NCBI GenBank assembly: GCA_012839485.1
Contig: DUNF01000015.1
Span: 1 to 10,844, forward strand
Length of the DNA stretch: 10,844 nucleotides
From: Acholeplasmataceae bacterium
GTDB lineage: Bacteria; Bacillota_I; Bacilli_A; ML615J-28; CAG-698
Direction: 5' to 3'
How positions within the stretch are numbered: position 1 is the first letter of the stretch; every line of letters starts with the position of its first letter. A program made the translations under genes and the position numbers. Under the pieces are notes generated by a model. The model worked only from the letters and a program-made list of their open reading frames with translations, had not been told where the DNA came from and made no database searches. Positions 1 to 6,705 of this stretch are shown in pieces.

Positions 1-230
1 AACTAATCCATACTTACACTATGAGATTACTGATTATCAAGGTAATAAATTAGAGCATTATGGTCAAAATGAAGAGCAAAAGATTGCGATAACTGAATAT
101 GTAAAAGATAATCGGAATTGATAGTAAACCATATTCAGTTATCGCAATCTTTTGCTCTTCACTTTGGCCATAATGCTCTAATTTATTACCTTGATAATCG
201 GTAATCTCATAGTGTAAGTATGGGTTAGCT
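1..230. repeat. Large inverted repeat formed by convergent gene ends
   Basis: Bases 1-100 are the reverse complement of 131-230, with a 30-base spacer (101-130) and five mismatches by my alignment (positions 2, 7, 33, 64 and 69 of the left arm). All five are transitions, and the left arm always carries A or T where the right arm carries G or C. In the shared reading frame three changes are silent and two alter a residue (T/A and N/S), so the arms look like diverged coding copies rather than a simple fold-back read. The repeat may continue left of the window. Confidence 0.93.
2..121 (+). CDS. 3' end of a paralog of the adjacent membrane-anchored protein (5' end outside window)
   Basis: The frame beginning at base 2 reads TNPYLHYEITDYQGNKLEHY and continues to ITEYVKDNRN before a TGA at 119-121. 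Up to ITEY it is nearly identical to the end of the minus-strand protein at 50-958, so this is the tail of a second family member facing it. Only about 39 residues are visible, without start or promoter. The similarity stops at ITEY, exactly where the inverted repeat ends, so the last six residues (VKDNRN) may be a breakpoint product rather than the family's normal C-terminus. The function is not known. The visible part resembles a beta-rich extracellular domain. Confidence 0.6.
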   Translation, partial: TNPYLHYEITDYQGNKLEHYGQNEEQKIAITEYVKDNRN

Positions 231-958
231 ATCCACTCGTAGAGATCTGAGTAGATAACTTCAGCTAAGACAAAGATTTCACTACTAAAATATTCACCTA
301 CTTTAAGCGACTGTATTTCTAAAACAGGCTTATTATATGTAGTCTTAAAGGCAAATCGTTTGATATTCTCCTTAACCCTTATTGGGTCTTGTGGACTGCC
401 TGTAGGATCAGCTCCTTCAGGTGTCTCAAAAGTAATCTTATCAATCATCAAGTAATACTTATGATCAGGCTCTAAGCCAAAATATGAGTCTTTATAGCTA
501 GCATCTTCGCCTAAATTAAGCTTAAATATAGTTTTCATTGAATCTAAAATCGGTTCATCTGTTTCGCTATCTTCAATATATATTTCAAATTCAGGAGCAT
601 TGATTTGATTAAAATCTAGCTCATAGACAATATAGTTGTCACCAACATCATAGTCCTTCACAACATCAACCATTAAAGCTCCAGTAGCGATAATTCCACC
701 TACAGCTAAAGTGCCAACTGTAGCTATTTTAGAAGCTAAACCTGAAGTTGTACTAGTATGGGCATGTGTCCTCAATCTTTTTCTTGGAAGTAAATCAGAC
801 CTAGTATTTTGTTCATGATTTTGATTAATAAACTCATTACCTCTAGTAGTCTCATTACCCCTAGGACCTTCATTACCTTTGTTATTAAACTCAAAATTTT
901 GTTGGTAATTAAGATCTTGTTGGGCACCACTATTTAATTCATTAATATCTGAATTCAT
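50..958 (-). CDS. Single-pass membrane protein with disordered N-terminus and beta-rich outer domain, C-terminus rearranged
   Basis: I do not recognise a named family. The start at 958 is chosen because GGAGGT (968-963) sits just upstream and a good promoter lies behind it; the frame is open further upstream but lacks such a signal there. The 302-residue product begins with a polar, Asn/Gln-rich stretch carrying a short GNE repeat (about residues 28-42), then a basic patch (PRKRLR, 58-63) and one membrane helix (about 75-100). Next come roughly 175 residues of alternating polar/hydrophobic, fibronectin-III-like sequence, probably outside the cell. The last 26 residues after ITEY (277-302) come from reading through the spacer into the antisense of the neighbouring paralog. 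They are very hydrophobic and unlikely to be ancestral. The outer domain therefore appears cut in mid-fold. The gene is probably a recently truncated surface or envelope protein that may still be expressed. Confidence 0.72.
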   Translation of the reverse strand: MNSDINELNSGAQQDLNYQQNFEFNNKGNEGPRGNETTRGNEFINQNHEQNTRSDLLPRKRLRTHAHTSTTSGLASKIATVGTLAVGGIIATGALMVDVVKDYDVGDNYIVYELDFNQINAPEFEIYIEDSETDEPILDSMKTIFKLNLGEDASYKDSYFGLEPDHKYYLMIDKITFETPEGADPTGSPQDPIRVKENIKRFAFKTTYNKPVLEIQSLKVGEYFSSEIFVLAEVIYSDLYEWIANPYLHYEITDYQGNKLEHYGQSEEQKIAITEYGLLSIPIIFYIFSYRNLLLFILTIML

Positions 959-977
959 ATTTACCTCCATTATATAA

Positions 978-1006
978 ATTATACTATTACAATTTTTAAA
1001 AGTCAA
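978..1006 (-). promoter_or_regulatory. Sigma-A-type promoter for the membrane protein at 50-958
   Basis: On the minus strand TTGACT (1006-1001) and TATAAT (983-978) are separated by exactly 17 bases. The ribosome binding site follows about ten bases after the -10 box, so the leader is very short. A similar TTGACTTTTAAA string occurs in the promoter of the lipoprotein gene near 10531. Confidence 0.8.
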
Positions 1007-1064
1007 TATCAAACAAAAGCGCTTGATTTAACTTAAAATTTCCTAAAAAACTTATGTGTTTCCC

Positions 1065-1093
1065 TTGACATATAGCACTAAAAGGGCTACAAT
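1065..1093 (+). promoter_or_regulatory. Sigma-A-type promoter for the FMN riboswitch transcript
   Basis: TTGACA (1065-1070) and TACAAT (1088-1093) are 17 bases apart. Transcription would begin around 1100, just before the riboswitch aptamer. This promoter is divergent from the one at 978-1006. Confidence 0.85.
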
Positions 1094-1109
1094 ATGGATA
1101 ATAAGAAAG

Positions 1110-1219
1110 TCTTCAGAGCAGGGTGTAATTCCCGACCGGCAGTAAAGTCTGCAAGGTTCTATTAGAATCATGATTTGGTGTAATTCCAAAACCGATAGTA
1201 CAGTCTAGATGAAAGAAGA
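1110..1219 (+). promoter_or_regulatory. FMN riboswitch (RFN element)
   Basis: The full set of RFN signature blocks is present in order: closing helix TCTTC (1110-1114) with GAAGA (1215-1219); GCAGGGTGTAATTCCCGACC (1118-1137); GCAGTAAAGTCTGC; GATTTGGTGTAATTCCAAAA; and CCGATAGTACAGTCTAGATGA. This family binds flavin mononucleotide and normally turns off riboflavin synthesis or uptake genes. Here a terminator hairpin follows 21 bases later. Bases 1111-1120 (CTTCAGAGCA) can instead pair with 1241-1251 (TGCTC-G-TGAAG, one bulged G), the 5' arm of the terminator. Those bases are locked in the aptamer when FMN is bound, so the layout predicts an OFF switch by transcription termination. A perfect 16-base palindrome (1219-1234) lies between aptamer and terminator. 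The gene it controls, at 1289, is not a known flavin gene. Confidence 0.95.
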
Positions 1220-1240
1220 ATCTATTAATAGATTTATTTT

Positions 1241-1273
1241 TGCTCGTGAAGTTTTTTTCACGAGCATTTTTTT
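1241..1273 (+). terminator. Intrinsic terminator of the FMN riboswitch expression platform
   Basis: A ten-base-pair stem, TGCTCGTGAA (1241-1250) with TTCACGAGCA (1257-1266), has a six-base loop and is followed by seven T (1267-1273). It ends 15 bases before the start codon at 1289, so it gates only the downstream gene. Confidence 0.93.
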
Positions 1274-1288
1274 AAAAGGAGGTAAGGC

Positions 1289-2806
1289 ATGAATTCTAAA
1301 ATTAAATTAAAACTTAAAAGAATTTGGATTATTTTTTTAATTCTTTTTTTAACTATACCTTCTTTTATTATCGGTCAAGCCTTTGCTTATTGGTCAGGAT
1401 TAGTAAGTCCACCTGCCGCAAAAGCAGATGATTTCAATGCCAACTCTGGTACTGGTAAAGAGCTCCCAGTATCTTTTACTTGGACACAAGCTTATAATAC
1501 AACTTTCAAGTTAGTACCTACAGGCTGTTATACTTGTGCTTATGATCAAACTATTGCTAGAGAAGAAATTTATCATGACTATAATATTAATTGGTCAACC
1601 AGTGATATTACCGCTACACAAACAAATGTAAATATTGCTTTGAATGATGCTAAATTTTATGATTTGTCTACAGGTACTGCTAGCTCTAACTATCTAAATT
1701 ATATCAATGTTAAGATTATGATTGGTTCTTATGGAACTCCTGGTGATCATACCACTTTCGCAGTTGATTCAGGTCAAACACATACTTTTAATGGTCAAAC
1801 CCTTGGTAATTTTGATATTATGTTAAATCGTAATGAAACAAAAATTTTACGTTTAGCAGTTTTTGTTACTGATTTTTCTAGAACTGATCAAACTCAATAT
1901 TTAGATTTTAGAACAACTTTTATGAACTCTTCAATTAAAGTGAATTTACAATATTCAGTAAGTAATCCAAATGCTTATAAAACAACTAATATTTGGGCTC
2001 AATTTGATACAACAGGGGTATCCAATGTAATTAAAGGTCCTTACGAATATTTAACAACAGGTTATTTATATAACTCAAAATTTAAAATATATGTGAAAGG
2101 TGCTACATATAATACAGGAGATATTTTAATAGTAATTGACTCTACATCACCTGGCTATGCAGAACACTATGGCTATCTTTATTATGTTCTACAAGGTGGT
2201 GCTATTGATTTAGATAATCCAGCAACTAATCATAAAAAAACATGGTCACGTTCTAGCGAAGAATATTATACTGAAAATCAATATGACTATGGCGATTTTG
2301 TAGTCCACGATAATAAAATTTATCGTTGGAATAGTAGTAGCCAACATCATAATTTTAATCCACATATGATAACTGTTGCACCTCCAACTACTCCTTGGGC
2401 ACTACAATCAAATGATCCTACTGAAAACTTTTGGTTTAGACATCATATTTATACCTATGGAGATGTTGTAAAGTGGTGGAATGGACCAGCAGGTGCTGCA
2501 ACAACACCTATTGATCTTTATTATATTTCGATAGCTGATGTTAATATAATTAGTAATATAACAACTGGCGGTAATAAATTATCTCCAGCTCCTGGTGATT
2601 ATCCGTCACAATGGGTTACGGTTTCACAATTCCAAACTCGCTCAAATCCTTGGGCAAGCACAACAAATTACACAGCAGGTCAATCAGTAAGAGTTGTTAA
2701 TGGTGGCGTTACTTCTTACTATATAGCAATACTTAATACTGCTAGTAATCAAAGCCCTACAACACATCCAAATCTTTGGAAGCAAGTTACAGCTCCAGGA
2801 CTATAA
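1289..2806 (+). CDS. Exported surface protein with AFAYW signal and four carbohydrate-binding-like repeats, under FMN riboswitch control
   Basis: The start is set by AGGAGGT (1277-1283), five bases before ATG. Residues 1-33 are a basic, hydrophobic export signal ending in GQAFA-YW. An AxA site for signal peptidase I is visible, and the end resembles the signal class of TasA/camelysin proteins handled by SipW-type peptidases (inference). Residues about 34-230 form a beta-rich domain of unknown family with a VPTGC..C motif. From about 269 to the end there are four modules of the pattern Y..GD.V....YY......W (about 269-319, 328-370, 382-442, 455-501). The last one, with W455, AGQSV, YYIA and a closing LW, resembles carbohydrate-binding module 5/12. 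No catalytic domain, LPxTG motif or C-terminal membrane anchor is visible. It is 505 residues and matches its neighbour at 3002-4521 along its whole length. Likely role: a secreted matrix or glycan-binding protein. Why flavin should control it is unknown. No flavin-attachment motif was found. Confidence 0.88.
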   Translation: MNSKIKLKLKRIWIIFLILFLTIPSFIIGQAFAYWSGLVSPPAAKADDFNANSGTGKELPVSFTWTQAYNTTFKLVPTGCYTCAYDQTIAREEIYHDYNINWSTSDITATQTNVNIALNDAKFYDLSTGTASSNYLNYINVKIMIGSYGTPGDHTTFAVDSGQTHTFNGQTLGNFDIMLNRNETKILRLAVFVTDFSRTDQTQYLDFRTTFMNSSIKVNLQYSVSNPNAYKTTNIWAQFDTTGVSNVIKGPYEYLTTGYLYNSKFKIYVKGATYNTGDILIVIDSTSPGYAEHYGYLYYVLQGGAIDLDNPATNHKKTWSRSSEEYYTENQYDYGDFVVHDNKIYRWNSSSQHHNFNPHMITVAPPTTPWALQSNDPTENFWFRHHIYTYGDVVKWWNGPAGAATTPIDLYYISIADVNIISNITTGGNKLSPAPGDYPSQWVTVSQFQTRSNPWASTTNYTAGQSVRVVNGGVTSYYIAILNTASNQSPTTHPNLWKQVTAPGL

Positions 2807-2837
2807 AAATATAAAAACATTTGTTAATGAATATATA

Positions 2838-2892
2838 CCTCTAAAGTACACACATGAAATAAATAAAATGTGATTTACTTTAGAGGTTTTTT
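2838..2892 (+). terminator. Intrinsic terminator after the riboswitch-controlled gene
   Basis: CCTCTAAAGTA (2838-2848) pairs with TACTTTAGAGG (2876-2886), with an extra inner helix CACAT/ATGTG, and is followed by six T. It separates the riboswitch transcript from the paralog at 3002, so FMN control should not extend past this point. Confidence 0.9.
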
Positions 2893-2946
2893 ATTATTAT
2901 ATAAATTTACTGCACATAGAAAACACTTTAATTGTTTTCACTTTCA

Positions 2947-2975
2947 TTGACTTTTTGCATTAAAAATAGTAAAAT
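2947..2975 (+). promoter_or_regulatory. Promoter for the second surface protein gene
   Basis: TTGACT (2947-2952) and TAAAAT (2970-2975) are 17 bases apart. The leader is only about 20 bases and contains no riboswitch, unlike that of the paralog upstream. Confidence 0.72.
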
Positions 2976-3001
2976 AATAAAAGATGAAATGGAGTTAACA
3001 A

Positions 3002-4521
3002 ATGGGTAAAAATGTATAAGTAAACTTAAAAAACTTTGGATTCATAGTTTTGTTGTAATATTGGTTATTCCTTGCTTTTTTATAGGAAGAGCTTTCGCTT
3101 ATTGGTCTGGTTTGGTTAATCCCCCAGATGATGAAACTGACTCTTTACAAAATCCCATAGGAAGTGGTAAAGACCTAAACATTACTTTTAATTTTGATAA
3201 TATCTATACCTCTTCTGATAATCTAGTTCCAATTGGATGTGCTCAATATGCATACCCTGGAGATACCGTAGTTGAATCTGCTACTAAAGATTTCAAAGTA
3301 TCTTGGAATACTACTGATACTACTGCTTCAGAAACCAACATTATTATTGAATTTATAAAAATTGGATTGTGTGATGATTTTCTTGATCCTCTTGATCCTG
3401 ATTCTTTTTATAATGACTACTCAAGCAATTGTAAAGTTTCTGTTAGCAAAGGAACTTACGGTCCTTCTGGAGATCCAAGTAGTTTCTCAGGTACCACTGT
3501 TGGTGATGGTGATTATTTTGGTAATACGTTAGGTGAAATAGAGTTTATGCTAGATAGAACTGTGGAAACAATTCTTAGATTTCAAGTTTCTATTACTGAC
3601 TATTCAAGAATGGATGATGCTACTTATAGAAGGTTTAAAAATGCTGTTGCAAATTCTAATTTTAGAATTGAATTGCGTTATACAGTTGAAAATCCAAACC
3701 TTTATAAATCTGGTGATATTTGGTTGCAATTTAATCTAGCTCCTGTAACGAACCAAGATCTTGAACCTTATTTATATCTAACTAATGATTATATTTACCA
3801 ATCTAATGTAAAGATTTATTACGAAGGTCAAAGTTATAGTGCTGGGGATATTTTATATGTGAATGATCCAAATTCTCCTCATTATGGCAAATATTATATG
3901 GTTTTTATTACTGGTAGTCCAATAAATATCAATAATCCTAATACTTCCGGCGGTGCATATATGACATGGGCTGAAGCAACTGATGAATATCGAGAATATC
4001 ATTTTTATTATCAAGGTGATTTTGTTGTTGAATCAGATGGAATTTATTTTTGGAATAGATATTTGAGTCATAAGCCAAATGTAAGTAATGTTGCGCCGCC
4101 TAATGGTAGTTGGCGTCGATATACTACAGATACGACTTTAAATGTATGGCAAAGGCATAAGGCATATACTTATGGTGATGTTGTTAGATGGTGGACTACA
4201 AGTAGTGTTGGAACAAACCGACCGATAACTAGATATTATGTTTCAATTATGGACATTAACATTATTAGTTCTAATAATCCCTGGACTAATGGAATGGGAA
4301 CATATCCAGGAAGTTCTGGTTATACAGATCAATGGCTAACTGATACTGACTTTAAAGCTCGTTCTGATGAATTTGATTCTACAAGGCAATATAACGAAGG
4401 TGAATCAATGTATATTCTAGATGGTACTAATAGAGTTTACTATATTGCTACTAGAGATGCTGTTCCAGGTAGAACACCTGAAAACTCTCCAGATCACTGG
4501 AAGTTTGTTAATATACCATAG
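3002..4521 (+). CDS. Paralogous exported surface protein, N-terminus frameshifted by one base
   Basis: This is the full-length relative of the protein at 1289-2806. It has the same AFAYWSGLV signal end, a VP.GC motif, and the same Y..GD.V / W modules toward the C-terminus. The well-placed start is ATG at 3002, seven bases after GGAG (2991-2994), but that frame reads M-G-K-N-V and stops at 3017. The long open frame has no ATG near its beginning; its first conventional alternative start, TTG at 3061, has no ribosome binding site and would cut the signal peptide in half. Adding one A to the A5 run at 3008-3012 gives MGKKCISKLKKLWIHSF. That makes a 506-residue protein whose AFAYW lies at the same position (32-35) as in the paralog. 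The gene is therefore intact except for one base: a real inactivating or switching mutation, slippage, or a sequencing error. Residues from AFAYW onward are well conserved, which argues against long-term decay. Its role is probably the same as the paralog's, without FMN control. Confidence 0.82.
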
Positions 4522-4523
4522 AA

Positions 4524-4557
4524 AAAAGACTGATAGTAATAATCAGTCTTTTATTTT
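4524..4557. terminator. Bidirectional terminator between convergent genes
   Basis: AAAAGACTGAT (4524-4534) pairs with ATCAGTCTTTT (4542-4552) around a seven-base loop. The plus strand continues TTATTTTTC and the minus strand has a TTTTTT tail. It serves the surface protein ending at 4521 and the protease-like gene ending at 4551, whose stop codon lies inside the hairpin. Confidence 0.88.
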
Positions 4558-5312
4558 TCTAAATATAATTTTTCGTTAATAAAATCAATAATAATTCTTT
4601 GTTTTTCTAATACTTCAAATCCAATTAAACCATAAACATCTTCATACTCAAAGATATCAGTATTACTAATAACAGTAACTAAATCATTATATTCTTTAAA
4701 ACCAATATTAAGTTTATCTAAAAGAAAAGGTTCATTTATTTCATAATTTAACTTTACTTCTTCTTTTATCTTACTACTTATTAAGCAAGCATTAGCTCCT
4801 GTATCAATAATTACATTAAAAGAATAATCATTTATTGTAACTTTGATTGCAGAAAGTAATTCTGGTTCCAATAATAAGTCAATTATCTCTTGATTTTCCA
4901 AACCTTCCTTAGGATTAAAGATTAATTCTTTCTCTTCATAGTCGATTAAAATCGCATAGTTTCTTAAAACATCTAAGCCTAAAACACCAATAATCTTATG
5001 CTCTTCAAAGAAGTTTGAAAAATAACTTAAATCTAAAATCCTTACAAGGTAATCTTTAATAACTAAATTTTCTATTTCGATTAGATCTACTTTAGTTTGA
5101 TAAGCTATTACATCTTTAATCCCTTGGTTAAAGATAATCGCTTTTTCTTCTATTTCCAATCTCTCTAAAGAAGAAAAATGCTCACTATTAATTACAGTTT
5201 TTGATGCTCCAGTATCAATAAGAAGATAAGCTTCTTCCTCATTAATTTTCCCCTTTACAAGGATCAAACCATTAACAAGCTCAAAATTAATTTTTAAATT
5301 ACTTACTTTCAT
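4551..5312 (-). CDS. Two-lobed retropepsin-like aspartic protease (clan AA)
   Basis: This 253-residue protein contains two copies of the clan AA signature. LLIDTGASKTVI has its catalytic Asp at 33 and ends its lobe with IIGVLGLDVLRNYAILID (about 107-124). VIIDTGANACLI has its Asp at 170 and ends its lobe with GLIGFEVLEKQRIIID (about 228-243). Bacterial retropepsin-like proteins often have one such domain and pair as dimers. Here both halves sit in one chain, so it could form an active site by itself, like a compact pepsin. No signal peptide or membrane segment is visible, so it should act in the cytoplasm or at the inner membrane face. The start overlaps the end of the upstream membrane gene by 14 bases, with no strong ribosome binding site, suggesting translational coupling. 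Substrate is unknown; the two membrane proteins are natural candidates. Family assignment is confident, while actual proteolysis is inference. Confidence 0.85.
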   Translation of the reverse strand: MKVSNLKINFELVNGLILVKGKINEEEAYLLIDTGASKTVINSEHFSSLERLEIEEKAIIFNQGIKDVIAYQTKVDLIEIENLVIKDYLVRILDLSYFSNFFEEHKIIGVLGLDVLRNYAILIDYEEKELIFNPKEGLENQEIIDLLLEPELLSAIKVTINDYSFNVIIDTGANACLISSKIKEEVKLNYEINEPFLLDKLNIGFKEYNDLVTVISNTDIFEYEDVYGLIGFEVLEKQRIIIDFINEKLYLEK

Positions 5313-5676
5313 CTTGCTCTTTATATGCTAGAGTCATAATTAAGCCAATTATTGCTACCACCCCAACAAGATACCCGATAATTAATAAAATCATTATCGT
5401 TTTATTTTCAAACTTTGTTGAACCAACAAGAACAAAACTATAAACAACATAGTATGCAATTGCAACTAAAGAAATTAGTAAAGCAAAAATCACTGTTCCC
5501 ACTATTAAAAATCTTAAATAAGGAAAAGGCGATGCTTCTAATTCTTCTGGCGTTACTGATGCTAGTCTTAAAGTTTCAGAAAACACAAAAAGTCCAAAAA
5601 TAATTGCTAAAATTGTAAGTGCAGCATAAATAGCTATACTAGCAATAGCTAATTTTTTAATTGTTTCTAACTTCAT
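5299..5676 (-). CDS. Small three-helix membrane protein, paralog of the next upstream gene
   Basis: I do not recognise a named family. The 125 residues contain three probable membrane helices (about 9-33, 52-84 and 92-117), a short polar outer or inner loop rich in Glu and Pro after helix 1, and a charged tail KEQDESK. It shares with the protein at 5676-6062 the KKLA start, a TKFENK/SKFESK motif before helix 3, and a GVV..IG..MTL ending, so the two arose by tandem duplication. Its start codon shares one base with the stop of the upstream gene (TAATG), and its own end overlaps the protease-like gene by 14 bases. The three genes are therefore almost certainly translated from one message. Function is unknown; a membrane partner or substrate of the protease is possible. 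Confidence 0.82.
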   Translation of the reverse strand: MKLETIKKLAIASIAIYAALTILAIIFGLFVFSETLRLASVTPEELEASPFPYLRFLIVGTVIFALLISLVAIAYYVVYSFVLVGSTKFENKTIMILLIIGYLVGVVAIIGLIMTLAYKEQDESK

Positions 5677-6062
5677 TATTTACCTGCTTTAAGTTGTTTG
5701 TTGCATTGAACAAGTGTCATAACTACACCAACGATCTTTAAAACGCCTACTGCTAAACCAACTAAAAGAAAAATCATTGGCACTTTTGATTCAAACTTAG
5801 ATGTTTGAACAGCAAGCATAATTGTTATTACTACATCAACTACTCCTAGTAAACTAAGCAAACCTAAAGTAACAAGTGTTCCAGTTGAAAATAGTTCAAA
5901 AAGAACATCTACAGATTCAGGTGTAGCATCAGGTCCATATGTTTGAGCAAATGCAACCATATCTGCAGTAAACATTACAAAAAAGACAATACCTAAAACT
6001 ACAGCTACTCCTAACAATACTAATGATAAAACTGCCAATTTTTTCGTTTTATTTACATTCAT
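5676..6062 (-). CDS. Small three-helix membrane protein, first gene of the protease cluster
   Basis: No named family is recognised. It has 128 residues with three predicted membrane helices (about 9-38, 58-85 and 94-118) and a basic tail (NKQLKAGK). The loop after helix 1 (QTYGPDATPESVD) is acidic. The start is fixed by AGGAGG (6076-6071) eight bases ahead of ATG at 6062. It leads a tight minus-strand cluster with its paralog (5299-5676) and the two-lobed aspartic protease. Motifs shared with the paralog are KKLA near the start, SKFESK before helix 3, and an IVGVVMTL-like last helix. The strict conservation of the helix 3 region between the two copies suggests they form a complex with each other. 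Confidence 0.85.
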   Translation of the reverse strand: MNVNKTKKLAVLSLVLLGVAVVLGIVFFVMFTADMVAFAQTYGPDATPESVDVLFELFSTGTLVTLGLLSLLGVVDVVITIMLAVQTSKFESKVPMIFLLVGLAVGVLKIVGVVMTLVQCNKQLKAGK

Positions 6063-6085
6063 TTATTCTACCTCCTATCATTTAT

Positions 6086-6091
6086 ATTATA
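6086..6091 (-). promoter_or_regulatory. Probable -10 box for the protease/membrane cluster
   Basis: TATAAT on the minus strand lies about ten bases before the ribosome binding site of the gene starting at 6062. The region 17 bases further upstream (AAGGTT) is a poor -35 match, so this is either a weak promoter or one needing an activator. Confidence 0.45.
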
Positions 6092-6150
6092 CTAAATTTC
6101 CTTAACCTAACCTTAATTAAGAAAAAAGAGATTGTAAAAAGTGTGTATAT

Positions 6151-6177
6151 AAAAAGACTGTTTTTAAAACAGTCTTT
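6151..6177 (-). terminator. Terminator of the Pycsar-like operon
   Basis: AAAGACTGTTT (6153-6163) pairs with AAACAGTCTTT (6167-6177) around a three-base loop. On the minus strand the hairpin is followed by a T run (from 6155 down). It lies 22 bases past the effector stop codon at 6199. Confidence 0.85.
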
Positions 6178-6198
6178 ATTTTAATAATTTTTATTAAA

Positions 6199-6705
6199 TT
6201 AGAACCATATAATTAATATAGTTGTTAACAAGAAAAATATAACCAAAGGTATCATACAAACTATTGATCCCATAAGTAACTTGTGTTTCTTATGACATAT
6301 TTTAGCATTTTCATTTAGTTGTTCAAAACTTGTACCACCATCATCATTAAGTTCAAATAGTTTTGAATATTCTTCCTCTGACATATTTTCCAAATCAATA
6401 TAATAAGTTAACGATTTATGTTCAGGTGTTTTTTCTCTTTTTCTTGGTTTTAAAACTAGAACCGCACAAATTAAAAAAGATATAATTGATATCAAAAATA
6501 ACACAAATGAAATAAATATGTATATTTTCATATCGCCCACTTTCGTTGAAACAGTTTCTATAACTGTAAAAGAAAGAGCAAAAACAATACCTAAAATAGA
6601 TACTATAATTGATGCTTTATTATCAAAAGAAGCAATTTGTGCCAATAAAATTTCTAATGAACGTCTTTTTTGTTCATTTAATTCTTTGAATTTATTTTGA
6701 TTCAT
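6199..6705 (-). CDS. pycTM: Pycsar-type transmembrane effector (DUF5706-like, PycTM)
   Basis: The 168-residue protein starts at 6705, chosen because GAGGAGGA (6719-6712) is six bases upstream and the ATG overlaps the cyclase stop as TGATG. ATG at 6711 is too close to the ribosome binding site. A soluble N-terminal helix leads into FDNKASIIVSILGIVFAL (27-44). The D-NKAS motif followed directly by a membrane helix is the hallmark of the DUF5706/Pycsar effector family. Helices are predicted at about 31-53, 60-85 and 143-167, with an 57-residue acidic cytoplasmic region between the second and third. In Pycsar systems, a cyclic pyrimidine nucleotide made during phage infection activates such membrane proteins, which damage the inner membrane and stop phage growth. 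The neighbouring cyclase supports this role. Family assignment is from motif recall, not from a search. Confidence 0.82.
   Translation of the reverse strand: MNQNKFKELNEQKRRSLEILLAQIASFDNKASIIVSILGIVFALSFTVIETVSTKVGDMKIYIFISFVLFLISIISFLICAVLVLKPRKREKTPEHKSLTYYIDLENMSEEEYSKLFELNDDGGTSFEQLNENAKICHKKHKLLMGSIVCMIPLVIFFLLTTILIIWF

Noticed and set aside
1289..2806. Covalent flavin attachment to the riboswitch-controlled protein (ApbE-type D-x-x-S/T-G-A-S/T motif)
   Set aside because: I scanned the translation and found no such motif, only loose partial matches such as DSTSPG, so the link to flavin must be regulatory or indirect.
3007..3013. Programmed ribosomal -1 frameshift site in the second surface protein
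   Set aside because: The codons GGT AAA AAT do not form an X-XXY-YYZ slippery heptamer, because the base before AAA is T. A5 is also short for efficient transcript slippage.
3061..4521. TTG at 3061 as the true start of the second surface protein
   Set aside because: It has no ribosome binding site and would remove the basic half of the signal peptide. The upstream ATG with GGAG and a one-base correction gives an exact match to the paralog's length.
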